From JBBQXK01 sp038251625 (GTDB taxonomy: Bacteria > Pseudomonadota > Alphaproteobacteria > Rhodobacterales > Rhodobacteraceae), in the NCBI GenBank assembly GCA_038251625.1, contig JBBSBE010000044.1, positions 1 through 28,150 on the forward strand: 28,150 nt of DNA, given 5' to 3'. Below, piece after piece: positions 18,143 through 25,211 of this stretch (positions within the stretch are counted from its first letter, which is position 1; each line of letters begins with the position of its first letter). Made by a program: the position numbers and the translations under genes. Below the pieces are notes generated by a model, which was not told the DNA's origin, ran no database searches, and was given only the letters and a program-made list of their open reading frames with translations.

Positions 18143-18304
18143 ATGCGGCACATTAGCAAAACCAGCCTCGATCGATTCACCGCAACGCCCGTATGCAGCG
18201 ATCCCGCACCGGACGCGCCCGACGATACGCATGCCCCGGGCGGTTGGTGGATTCTGCCCGGGGCCGTCCTCGGCTGCGTGTTCTGGGCGGTCGTTCTGTT
18301 CTAG
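18143..18304 (+). CDS. Small putative membrane protein, 53 aa, one C-terminal helix
   Basis: The frame encodes a polar N-terminus (MRHISKTSLDRF), an acidic, proline-rich linker with DPAPDAPDD, and a C-terminal hydrophobic run GGWWILPGAVLGCVFWAVVL that reaches the stop. This layout fits a tail-anchored single-helix membrane peptide. I do not recognise a named family. Support is the sensible domain layout and the neighbouring one-helix microproteins. Against it, the upstream GGAG is rather far (about 11 nt) from the ATG. It may belong to the same transcript as the 35-aa ORF that follows 131 nt later. Confidence 0.45.
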   Translation: MRHISKTSLDRFTATPVCSDPAPDAPDDTHAPGGWWILPGAVLGCVFWAVVLF

Positions 18305-18435
18305 CCGCCGCCCCGTCCCGCGCACAGCCCGACAGGCGCGGGGAGCCGCGCGGGATCCGGCAGCGCCCCTGCAGCGTTGTCCGGCACGTTGACACGCAAC
18401 GCGCGCCCCGCGATGTTCCGGAAAGGTATGCCCAT

Positions 18436-18543
18436 ATGTCCCCCGATTTCCAAGCTGCTGCCCGGCCGATCCTGCTGCCCTCGCTCGGGGCAGAGACACT
18501 GCTTTTGGCCATCGGATTTCTGGTTCTCGCCTGCGTCAGTTAG
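18436..18543 (+). CDS. LPSLGAE microprotein 1, 35 aa, single membrane helix
   Basis: The frame encodes 35 residues: a short polar start (MSPDFQAAARPIL) followed by LPSLGAETLLLAIGFLVLA, a proline-glycine turn leading into one hydrophobic helix. GGAAAGG lies 10 nt before the ATG, and a TTGACA box (18389-18394) with a weak GATGTT 17 nt later could be its promoter. A paralogue with the same core is encoded at 20304-20447, on the other side of the MFS transporter. Between the two 23-codon cores I count 10 synonymous and 6 non-synonymous codon differences, the latter mostly conservative. That supports real translation and selection on the peptide. Function is unknown. Confidence 0.6.
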   Translation: MSPDFQAAARPILLPSLGAETLLLAIGFLVLACVS

Positions 18544-18689
18544 CGACGATCCACGGCGACCGATGCTTGCCTACGACCAATGTCTTGGCCGCCGGGCAAT
18601 GAAATGTCGCCCCCTCCTATTGCGGTTGCATGTTTTTGCCCCAGTGTCCCGGGTCCGCAGATACCTGCGTCAGGGAGGCACACCAAAAC

Positions 18690-20057
18690 ATGGCAGACTC
18701 GAAAAGCTGGCTCGATCGCAGCCGCACCGTCGCCCCACCGGGATTCAGCCGCTGGATGGTTCCACCGGCGGCTTTGTGTATCCATCTCTGCATCGGTCAG
18801 GCCTACGCGTTCAGCGTGTTCAATCTGCCGATGTCCAAGCTGATCGGGATCACCGACTCCGCCCCCGATGACTGGAAGCTCACCTCTCTGGGCTGGATCT
18901 TCTCGCTCGCCATCGTGTTCCTCGGCCTTGCCGCCGCCTTTGGCGGCACCTGGCTTGATCGTGTGGGCCCCCGGATGGCGATGGTTGCCGCGGCCTGCTG
19001 CTTCGGAGGTGGCTTCATCATCGGCGCGGCCGGTATCGCCACGCATCAACTGTGGATCGTCTATCTCGGCTACGGTGTCCTTGGCGGCATCGGGCTTGGG
19101 CTTGGCTACATCTCGCCCGTGAAGACCCTGATCACCTGGTTCCCCGACCGGCCCGGCATGGCCACCGGCATGGCGATCATGGGCTTTGGCGGCGGCGCCT
19201 TCATCGCCTCGCCCCTGTCGGTCCATCTGATGAAGACCTTCTCGACCCCCTCGCATATCGGCGTGGCCGAGACGTTTCTTTGCCTCGGCATCGGCTACTT
19301 CATCTTCATGATGATCGGCGCCTTCCTCGTGCGCGTCCCCGCCGAAGGGTGGAAGCCGGAAGGGTGGGAACCGTCGGAACATCGCAGCGCCATGGTCACG
19401 TCGGAAAACGTGCACATCGACGACGCGATGAAAACGCCGCAGTTCTGGCTGCTTTGGGGTGTGCTTTGCCTCAACGTCACCGCCGGGATCGGCGTTCTGG
19501 GGCAGGCTTCGGCGATGAGCCAGGAAATGTTCCCCGGCCGTATCACCCCCGCCGCCGCTGCGGGCTTCGTGGGCCTGCTGTCGATCTTCAACATGGTCGG
19601 GCGGTTCTTCTGGGCCTCCACCTCCGACTTCATTGGACGCAAATCCACCTACATGGTGTTCTTTGCCTTGGGGATCGCGCTTTACGCCGCCGTCCCCTCA
19701 ACCGGACAGTCGGGCAGCATCGTGCTGTTCGTCGCCTTCTACGCGGTGATCCTGTCGATGTACGGCGGCGGTTTCGCGACGATCCCGGCCTATCTGCGCG
19801 ATGTCTTCGGCGTGCGCTACGTGGGCGCCATCCATGGCCGTCTGCTGACATCGTGGTCGGTTGCGGGCGTGCTGGGGCCTGTGCTCGTCAACTACATCCG
19901 CCAGTACCAGATCGATCAGGGCGTGCCCAAGGCCGATGCCTATACCGTGACCATGTACATCATGGCGGGGCTTCTGGCGGTTGGCTTTTTGTTGAACCTG
20001 ATGATGAAACCGGTGAACGCGCGCTACTACATGCCGCGCGCCGCAGCCATGGCTTGA
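18690..20057 (+). CDS. MFS transporter, oxalate/formate antiporter (OFA/OxlT) family
   Basis: This 455-residue inner-membrane protein has about 12 helices in two halves split by a cytoplasmic loop near residues 235-265 (VPAEGWKPEGWEPSEHRSAM). The signature-like DRVGPRMAMVAA at about residue 91 is the MFS loop 2-3 motif, and GYISPVKTLITWFPDRPGMA is the typical OFA block. Family members exchange or import monocarboxylates such as oxalate, formate and related anions. The ATG at 18690 follows AGGGAGG by 11 nt; the longer open frame upstream is unlikely. It is directly followed by its probable small subunit and flanked by two related microproteins. The actual substrate is unknown. Confidence 0.88.
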   Translation: MADSKSWLDRSRTVAPPGFSRWMVPPAALCIHLCIGQAYAFSVFNLPMSKLIGITDSAPDDWKLTSLGWIFSLAIVFLGLAAAFGGTWLDRVGPRMAMVAAACCFGGGFIIGAAGIATHQLWIVYLGYGVLGGIGLGLGYISPVKTLITWFPDRPGMATGMAIMGFGGGAFIASPLSVHLMKTFSTPSHIGVAETFLCLGIGYFIFMMIGAFLVRVPAEGWKPEGWEPSEHRSAMVTSENVHIDDAMKTPQFWLLWGVLCLNVTAGIGVLGQASAMSQEMFPGRITPAAAAGFVGLLSIFNMVGRFFWASTSDFIGRKSTYMVFFALGIALYAAVPSTGQSGSIVLFVAFYAVILSMYGGGFATIPAYLRDVFGVRYVGAIHGRLLTSWSVAGVLGPVLVNYIRQYQIDQGVPKADAYTVTMYIMAGLLAVGFLLNLMMKPVNARYYMPRAAAMA

Positions 20058-20067
20058 GGAGCGCGTG

Positions 20068-20190
20068 ATGTCCGACACACCGAAAAAAACCACGACGGCC
20101 CAACTTGCGGTGGCCTGGCTTCTTGTGGGCCTGCCACTTCTCTGGGGTTTCTGGATGACGCTCGGCAATGCGATGAAACTGTTCGAGTAA
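20068..20190 (+). CDS. MFS transporter small subunit, 40 aa
   Basis: The frame encodes 40 residues: a hydrophilic, lysine- and threonine-rich start (MSDTPKKTTTAQ), one helix (LAVAWLLVGLPLLWGFWMTL) and the tail GNAMKLFE. I recognise the AWLxVGxPLLWG...KLF pattern of the short proteins encoded directly behind OFA-type MFS transporters and named 'MFS transporter small subunit'. GAGGAG (20056-20061) overlaps the transporter stop and lies 6 nt from the ATG, so the two are co-translated. It probably associates with the transporter in the inner membrane. The GC hairpin after it may end the transcript. Confidence 0.85.
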   Translation: MSDTPKKTTTAQLAVAWLLVGLPLLWGFWMTLGNAMKLFE

Positions 20191-20202
20191 CACACGAACG
20201 CG

Positions 20203-20226
20203 GGCCCCGCGGCATGATGCGGGGCC
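20203..20226 (+). terminator. GC hairpin after the MFS small subunit gene
   Basis: A perfect 8-bp stem GGCCCCGC/GCGGGGCC with an 8-nt loop begins 12 nt after the stop codon. There is no T-run after it, so it may be a pause or mRNA-end stabilising structure rather than an intrinsic terminator. Confidence 0.4.
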
Positions 20227-20303
20227 TGTGACGGTTCAGACGCTGTTAATCGCTTGGGCGTAGCATGAACGGATCAGGAACGCATCGCAAAGATCCCATC
20301 GCC

Positions 20304-20447
20304 ATGACCGAACACCCCCCTACCGTTGCACGCCCCCGTACCATTGCACGCCCCCGTACCATTGCCCGATGCATGCCCCTGCCGTCACTCGGGGCGGAAC
20401 CCTTGTTGCTGGCGCTCGGCTTTCTGATCCTCGCGCTCGCTGGCTAG
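20304..20447 (+). CDS. LPSLGAE microprotein 2, 47 aa, single membrane helix
   Basis: The frame encodes a 47-residue peptide with a basic N-terminus containing the repeat ARPRTIARPRTI, then LPSLGAEPLLLALGFLILA, the same turn-plus-helix core as the 35-aa peptide at 18436-18543. An in-frame ATG at 20265 would give 60 residues, and one at 20372 only the core. The 20304 start is a compromise, as no site has a strong Shine-Dalgarno. The N-terminal repeat comes from an exact 18-bp tandem duplication. The stop codon lies inside a hairpin (20441-20468). Function is unknown; the basic tail would favour a cytoplasmic N-terminus. Confidence 0.6.
   Translation: MTEHPPTVARPRTIARPRTIARCMPLPSLGAEPLLLALGFLILALAG
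20328..20363 (+). repeat. 18-bp perfect tandem duplication, in frame
   Basis: The unit GCACGCCCCCGTACCATT occurs twice head to tail and adds six residues (ARPRTI) to the microprotein. The two copies are identical, which suggests a recent slippage event. Confidence 0.95.
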
Positions 20448-20468
20448 GGCCGCTGGCGGCCCCAGCCA
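20441..20468 (+). terminator. Hairpin over the stop codon of microprotein 2
   Basis: TGGCT and GGGCC pair with GGCCC and AGCCA across a 6-nt loop (GCTGGC), with one A-C mismatch in the stem. The TAG stop is within the left arm. No T-run follows, so it is a possible terminator or mRNA end structure. Confidence 0.4.
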
Positions 20469-20775
20469 CGCACCTGCAACCTGGGCACCTTGCCGGTTCT
20501 CGAAGGATTTGCTGACAGGGCAGTACGGGGCGGCGCCGTGGCGTGCACTGCGCGAGACGCACAGCCCTTGTTTCTGCGCAAGGGAAACGCCTGCGGTGCC
20601 TTCCCAGCCGGAGCCTTCGGCCCGGCGTTCCGCACCCCTCATTCTGCGTATGTCGGCGCGGCCGAGGCAGGTCTGTCCCTGTCTCTCGCAGCAAAGCGAT
20701 ACCGGCACGCCCAGCGCGCCCGTCGCTGCAAGGGATGCCGGTCCGCCGCACAAGGGGGAACTACCCGACCTCCGC
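20469..20775. other. 307-nt gap between microprotein 2 and fliG
   Basis: I see no convincing gene. The open frames here are shadows that run into fliG antisense or are arginine-rich without a start signal. A short inverted repeat CCCTTG/CAAGGG (20565-20584) is present and could be part of the fliG 3' untranslated region on the minus strand. Confidence 0.5.
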
Positions 20776-21846
20776 CTATTCTTCCTGCTGGATCAGCACC
20801 AACTCGCCCGCGGTTTCCAACTGGCGGATTGCGGCGATCACCGCTGTCATGGCCGCTTCGCCATCCTTGTCACGCACCTGGCCCCGCTCTGCCATCCCGT
20901 CGCGCAGCGATTGGGCCAATCGCTGCGACATGTTGGTCAGCAGGAAATCGGCGACCGGCGCCATCGCCGGCATCTTTTCCGCCGCCGCGAGCGCGGTCAC
21001 CAGCAGCGCCGGATCCACGATCCGCGTGACCTTGGCCACGTCGCGGGGCGACAGGCGTGCGGGGATATGGGCGAAGGTAAAGATCGCGCGCCGCACCAGA
21101 TCGGCAAAGGTCGCGTCTTGCGCTTGCAGCCCATCCAGCACCGAATCGCGCGTGGCGGCGGGTGAGATGTTCAGGATCGCCCCCACCCGTTCCACTGGTC
21201 CCGAATCAAAGGCCTTCGGTGGCTGGCTGTCGAGGTGCTGCACCAGCGCAGCCCCGATGCGGCGCACGGTTTCGGGGTCCACATCACCGGTCAGCGATAC
21301 CGCATAGGCCACACGGCGCGCACGATCCCCCGGCATATGCGCCAACAGGTCGGCCGCGCGCGGCACCGGCAGTTTTGAAAGGGTCACCGCCGCCACTTCC
21401 ACGCTTTCTTCCGCAAGGATCGGCAGCAGACGGTCGGGTGGCAAGACGGCGATCCTGTCCCACGGATCGGCCTTGGCCGAGGCGCCTGCAAGGCGGCGCA
21501 GGCGGCTGGCGGCGGTCGGGGAAATCTGGCCGTCCATCAGCGACAGCGCGCCTTCGATGCCACCGGGAAAGGACAGACCGACAGCCTCCAGTTCGGCCAG
21601 GAATTCATCCACCACCGCTGAAAGCGTCACGCGGTCCACAAGCCGCATCTGGCCCATTTGTTCAGCCAGGGCCGCCTGCATATGTTCGGGCAGGGCAGCA
21701 AGAGGCAGCTTCGTGCCTTCGGCGACCAGCAGCCGCACGATTACGGCCGCCTTTTCGCGCGCATTCAGATGGCGCGGCACAGCGGGCGACGCGCCACCTT
21801 CGACGCGCAACTGATTGGGTGTGATCCGCGCCAGAACCTGCGACAT
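20776..21846 (-). CDS. fliG: Flagellar motor switch protein FliG
   Basis: This 356-residue protein has the three-part FliG layout. The N-terminal domain has NAREKAAVIVRLLVAEG at about residues 28-44. The middle domain has LLPILAEESVEVAAVTLSKL with PRAADLLAHMP. The C-terminal domain has LVRRAIFTFAHIPARLSPRD, then the conserved NMSQRLAQSLRDGM, and an ending with EL and hydrophobic residues. FliG forms the cytoplasmic rotor ring and contacts the stator. The sequence is more divergent and alanine-rich than enterobacterial FliG. No other flagellar gene is in the window, so it is detached from the main cluster. It lies 69 nt downstream of the small secreted protein gene on the same strand. Confidence 0.85.
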   Translation of the reverse strand: MSQVLARITPNQLRVEGGASPAVPRHLNAREKAAVIVRLLVAEGTKLPLAALPEHMQAALAEQMGQMRLVDRVTLSAVVDEFLAELEAVGLSFPGGIEGALSLMDGQISPTAASRLRRLAGASAKADPWDRIAVLPPDRLLPILAEESVEVAAVTLSKLPVPRAADLLAHMPGDRARRVAYAVSLTGDVDPETVRRIGAALVQHLDSQPPKAFDSGPVERVGAILNISPAATRDSVLDGLQAQDATFADLVRRAIFTFAHIPARLSPRDVAKVTRIVDPALLVTALAAAEKMPAMAPVADFLLTNMSQRLAQSLRDGMAERGQVRDKDGEAAMTAVIAAIRQLETAGELVLIQQEE

Positions 21847-21915
21847 GGCCCCCCCGATTCCCGTGACTGTGCCCTTTCAGACTAGGGCCGCCGGGTTAAC
21901 GGGGGGTTGCCGGGA

Positions 21916-22083
21916 TCAGGAAGAAGGCTGCGCCTTGCAGGTGCCGGTGGCCGCGTCGAACACGGTGCCCGCCACGCAGGACGATGCGGTGATCTTGCTT
22001 TGCCGTTCGTGCATGCATTGTGCGCTGGCAAGGCCGGGCAGGGCCGCAATGGCAAGGGCGGCGAGGGTCAGGCGGAGTGTCAT
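21916..22083 (-). CDS. Small secreted protein with three cysteines, 55 aa
   Basis: The frame encodes a signal peptide (MTLRLTLAALAIAALPGLAS, cleavage after ASA at 21) and a 34-residue mature part starting QCMHERQSKITASSC and ending VFDAATGTCKAQPSS. Three cysteines are in the mature part. AAGGAG lies 6 nt upstream of the ATG, giving a strong start signal. Similar short secreted proteins occur next to purB in related genomes as I remember them, and some carry the name 'adenylosuccinate lyase' by transfer from that neighbour; the sequence has nothing to do with that enzyme. It lies about 100 nt downstream of purB on the same strand. Function is unknown. Confidence 0.8.
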   Translation of the reverse strand: MTLRLTLAALAIAALPGLASAQCMHERQSKITASSCVAGTVFDAATGTCKAQPSS

Positions 22084-22186
22084 GTGGCTCTCCTTCAGGT
22101 TGCGATACCTAAAAGGGTAGCACAGGTTGACGCCGCGTCAGCCACGGATTTGCCCGATCCCGCCAAAAAACCCGATCACGGATCCG

Positions 22187-23491
22187 TTATGCGCCGAAAA
22201 CGCGGGCAAAGATCGTGTCCACATGCTTGGTGTGATAGCCAAGGTCGAATTTCTCGGCAATCTGCTCGGCGCTCAGCGCCGCGCGCACCTCGGCATCGGC
22301 CAGAAGCTCGGTCTGGAAATCGGCGCCCGCCTCCCACACCTTCATCGCATTGCGCTGCACCAGCCGGTACGCATCCTCACGGCTGACGCCTGCCTGTGTC
22401 AGCGCCAGAAGCACACGCTGGCTCATGATAAGGCCGCGAAACTGGTTCATGTTCCGCATCATGTTTTCGGGGTAAACCACCAGCTTCTCCAGCAAACCCG
22501 CCAAACGGTGCAGCGCGAAATCGAGCGTGACCGTGGCATCCGGCGCAATCATCCGCTCCACGCTGGAATGGCTGATATCGCGCTCGTGCCACAGCGCCAC
22601 ATTCTCCATCGCCGGGATCACCATGCCGCGCACCAGCCGCGCAAGGCCGGTCAGGTTTTCGCTCAGCACAGGGTTGCGCTTGTGCGGCATCGCGCTCGAG
22701 CCCTTCTGCCCCGGCGCGAAGAACTCTTCCGCCTCAAGCACTTCGGTGCGCTGCATGTGGCGCACTTCGGTCGCGATGTTCTCGATCGAACTCGCGATCA
22801 CGCCGAGCGTCGCAAAATACATCGCATGGCGGTCGCGCGGGATGACCTGGGTGCTGATCGGTTCGGGCGTCAGGCCCATCGCGGCGCAGACATGCGCCTC
22901 GACCGAGGGGTCGATATTGGCGAATGTGCCCACCGCGCCGGAAATTGCCCCCGTCGCCACCTCTGCCCGCGCATGCACCAGCCGCGCCCGCCCCCGCGCC
23001 ATTTCGGCATGGAAGCGCGCGAAGGTCAGGCCCATGGTCGTGGGCTCGGCATGGATGCCATGGCTCCGCCCGATGCGCACGGTATCCTTGTGCTCGTAGG
23101 CCCGCGCCTTCAGCGCCGCCAGCACCCGGTCCATCCCCGCCAGCAACAGATCTGTCGCCCGCACCAGTTGCACGTTCAGCGTGGTGTCCAGCACGTCCGA
23201 ACTGGTCATCCCCTGATGCACAAAGCGGGCGGCATCGGCGCCCACAATCTCGGCCAGATGGGTCAGGAATGCGATCACGTCGTGCCTTGTCACGGCCTCG
23301 ATCTCGTCGATCCGGTCCACATCGAAGGGCGTGTCCTTGGCGCGCCACACCGCCTCGGCGTTCGCCTTCGGGATCACCCCCAGGGCGGCCTGCGCGTCGC
23401 AGGCATGGGCCTCGATCTCGAACCAGATGCGGAACTTGGTTTCCGGCGACCAGATCGCCACCATCTCTGGGCGGGAATAGCGGGGGATCAT
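22187..23491 (-). CDS. purB: Adenylosuccinate lyase PurB
   Basis: This 434-residue enzyme of the fumarase/aspartase superfamily has GRSHGIHAEPTTMG at about 141-154, which holds a catalytic histidine, and the superfamily signature GSSAMPHKRNP at 264-274. TSSDVLDTTLNVQL near 96-109 is another conserved block. It catalyses two fumarate-releasing steps in purine synthesis: SAICAR to AICAR, and adenylosuccinate to AMP. The start at 23491 (MIPRYSRPEM) matches the family; the much longer open frame upstream is not coding. It is transcribed divergently from a small secreted-protein gene across 75 nt. Confidence 0.96.
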   Translation of the reverse strand: MIPRYSRPEMVAIWSPETKFRIWFEIEAHACDAQAALGVIPKANAEAVWRAKDTPFDVDRIDEIEAVTRHDVIAFLTHLAEIVGADAARFVHQGMTSSDVLDTTLNVQLVRATDLLLAGMDRVLAALKARAYEHKDTVRIGRSHGIHAEPTTMGLTFARFHAEMARGRARLVHARAEVATGAISGAVGTFANIDPSVEAHVCAAMGLTPEPISTQVIPRDRHAMYFATLGVIASSIENIATEVRHMQRTEVLEAEEFFAPGQKGSSAMPHKRNPVLSENLTGLARLVRGMVIPAMENVALWHERDISHSSVERMIAPDATVTLDFALHRLAGLLEKLVVYPENMMRNMNQFRGLIMSQRVLLALTQAGVSREDAYRLVQRNAMKVWEAGADFQTELLADAEVRAALSAEQIAEKFDLGYHTKHVDTIFARVFGA

Positions 23492-23566
23492 CGGGGGCTC
23501 CTGTCGCTGGTCTGACGCGCGAGGCGGGCTTAGACTGCGGGGCGAGGCGACGCAAGGGAGGCGGCG

Positions 23567-23905
23567 ATGCGATGGCTGGCGGTGATGGTCGCGATGGCGG
23601 GTCCGGCCCATGCGGAAGACTGGAAATCGCTGTCGGGCAACGAAATTGCCGCCGCGCTGGCAGGCCGCACGCTGCTGTACCCCGGCGGACAGGTGCAGGA
23701 TTTCCGCGCAAACGGACGCACGCTCTACCAGAACGGCGCGCGGTCGGAATGGGGATACTGGCGCGTTGAGGGCGATCTCTACTGCTCGCAATGGCCCCCG
23801 CGCGAGGCTTGGGGCTGCTATGCGGTGGCCGTCACCGGTCCGGACGTGCGGTTCACCTCGGAAACCGGCAGCGAAAGCGTTGGCCGCTATGGCGACCTTC
23901 AGTGA
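23567..23905 (+). CDS. Small secreted protein of unknown function, 112 aa
   Basis: The protein begins with a signal peptide (MRWLAVMVAMAGPAHAEDW, cleavage after AHA). The mature domain contains LSGNEIAAALAGRTLLYPGG, FRANGRTLYQ and WGYWRVEGDLYCSQWPP, with two cysteines about 10 residues apart. The pattern 'G-x-T-L... W-G-x-W-x-V-x-G-D-x-Y-C-S-x-W-P' is typical of small periplasmic domains found in alphaproteobacteria, but I cannot name a function. The start has AAGGGAGG about 4 nt upstream. Its stop overlaps the 3' end of the convergent hydrolase-OsmC gene by 7 nt. Confidence 0.78.
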   Translation: MRWLAVMVAMAGPAHAEDWKSLSGNEIAAALAGRTLLYPGGQVQDFRANGRTLYQNGARSEWGYWRVEGDLYCSQWPPREAWGCYAVAVTGPDVRFTSETGSESVGRYGDLQ

Positions 23906-25113
23906 ACGGGCGCGAGGGTCGAGACGATCTCGCTTGATCCGTGAAGGGTGCGGTGCACAGGGCACTTGTCGGCGATCTCCAGCAGGCGTGCGCGTTGGTC
24001 TTCGTCAAGGGGGCCTGCAAGCGTGATCGTGCGCTGGAAGGTATCCACCTTCTGCCGCCCTTCGATCGCATCGGTCGCGTGGCTTTTGGAATGCGTGACC
24101 TCGACCGATATCTTGTCCAGCGGCCAGCCCTTCCTGCGGGCGTAAAGCCGCACGGTCATCGCCGTGCAGGCCCCAAGGGCTGCGGTCAGCAGCTGGTAGG
24201 GTGAAGGGCCAAGGTCGGTGCCGCCAACGTCGAGCGGTTCATCGGCGCGCAGGTGGTGGTGGCCCATCGCCACGTCCGACAAGAGGCCAGCCTTGTCCGC
24301 CTCGGTCACGCGGGTCACGCCTTCGGGCACGCCCGCGGGCGGGGCGGGCGGGGCCAGATCCAGATAGCGCGTCACCCAGGCCGCGATCACCCCGGCGGCA
24401 TAGTCGGCATCCTTGGGATCGGTCAGCAGATGGTCGGCCCCGTCCAGCGTGACAAAGCTTTTGGGGTGCCGCGCGGCCGTAAAGATCGCGGCGGCGCTGT
24501 CGATGCCCACGGTGGTATCCAACGGCGCGTGCATCACCAAGAGCGCCCGGCCAAGGCGGGGCAGGGCCTTTTCCAGCGCGCCGGCGCCCGTGTCCTCCAG
24601 AAACGCGCGCCCGATCCGCACCGGGCGACCCGCCAGCAGCACCTCGGCGGCGCCCTTCGCCTCGATCTCGTCGCGGGCGTGCGCCAGGTGGTGCAGCACA
24701 TGGGCCGGATCGTAGGGCGCGCCGATGGTGGCAACCGCCTTCACGCTTGCGATCTGCGGTGCCGCCGCCAGCACCGCCGCCCCGCCCAGCGAATGCCCGA
24801 TCAGCAAGTCCGGCGCCATCCCGCGCGCGGCCAGCGCATCGGCGGCGGCCACCAGATCCTCCACATTGGTCACGAAACTCGTGTTGGCAAATTCACCCTT
24901 GGAATGGCCAAGCCCGGTGAAATCGAACCGCAGCACCGCAAAGCCCATGGCCGACAGCCGCCCCGCAATCCGCCGTGCCGCCGCGATATCCTTTCCGCAG
25001 GTAAAGCAATGGGCAAAGAGCGCGGTCGCCAGATGCGGCCCCTGCGGCAGGTCCAGCCTTGCCGCCAGTTCGTGCCCGGAATGACCGGTGAAGGTGAATT
25101 TTTCGGTGGGCAT
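23899..25113 (-). CDS. Alpha/beta hydrolase-OsmC fusion protein
   Basis: This 404-residue protein has two domains. Residues 1 to about 255 form an alpha/beta hydrolase with nucleophile elbow GHSLGG (S108) and probable acid and base D199 and H228 (in LDGADHLL). Residues from about 265 form an OsmC/Ohr-like domain with GGTDLGPSPYQLLTAALGAC (C316) and DKCPVHRTL (C384), the two peroxidatic/resolving cysteines. OsmC proteins reduce organic hydroperoxides with thiols; the hydrolase part may release them from esters or act separately. The same fusion is known in other Proteobacteria. The start has GAGGAT about 7 nt upstream. It lies 98 nt downstream of the dddP pair on the same strand. Confidence 0.88.
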   Translation of the reverse strand: MPTEKFTFTGHSGHELAARLDLPQGPHLATALFAHCFTCGKDIAAARRIAGRLSAMGFAVLRFDFTGLGHSKGEFANTSFVTNVEDLVAAADALAARGMAPDLLIGHSLGGAAVLAAAPQIASVKAVATIGAPYDPAHVLHHLAHARDEIEAKGAAEVLLAGRPVRIGRAFLEDTGAGALEKALPRLGRALLVMHAPLDTTVGIDSAAAIFTAARHPKSFVTLDGADHLLTDPKDADYAAGVIAAWVTRYLDLAPPAPPAGVPEGVTRVTEADKAGLLSDVAMGHHHLRADEPLDVGGTDLGPSPYQLLTAALGACTAMTVRLYARRKGWPLDKISVEVTHSKSHATDAIEGRQKVDTFQRTITLAGPLDEDQRARLLEIADKCPVHRTLHGSSEIVSTLAPVH

Positions 25114-25211
25114 CGGGCATCCTCACGACGGTTGGGTGCGGCGATTTGGCCCGCGCCCCGCATCTGATGCAACGGGTGTGTCAGGATATTCCCGAAATGG
25201 TGTGGCGCGTG

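Noticed and set aside
17869..18156. 95-codon + strand open frame with GTG start
   Set aside because: No ribosome-binding site, Arg/Pro/Ala-rich composition, and competing frames of equal length on the other strand; not supported as a gene.
18389..18417. TTGACA with a GATGTT at 17-bp spacing as a firm promoter
   Set aside because: The -35 box is perfect but the -10 is poor; kept only as a remark under the 35-aa microprotein.
20320..20753. Minus-strand frames of 122-143 codons over microprotein 2
   Set aside because: The + strand frame has a paralogue with a synonymous substitution pattern, and these frames have none.
20490..21307. Overlapping + strand frames of 179-254 codons
   Set aside because: They run antisense into fliG and are arginine/proline-rich without start signals.
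22127..23515. 462-codon open frame on the + strand
   Set aside because: It is exactly antisense to purB, histidine- and arginine-rich, with no family motif; a GC-rich shadow frame.
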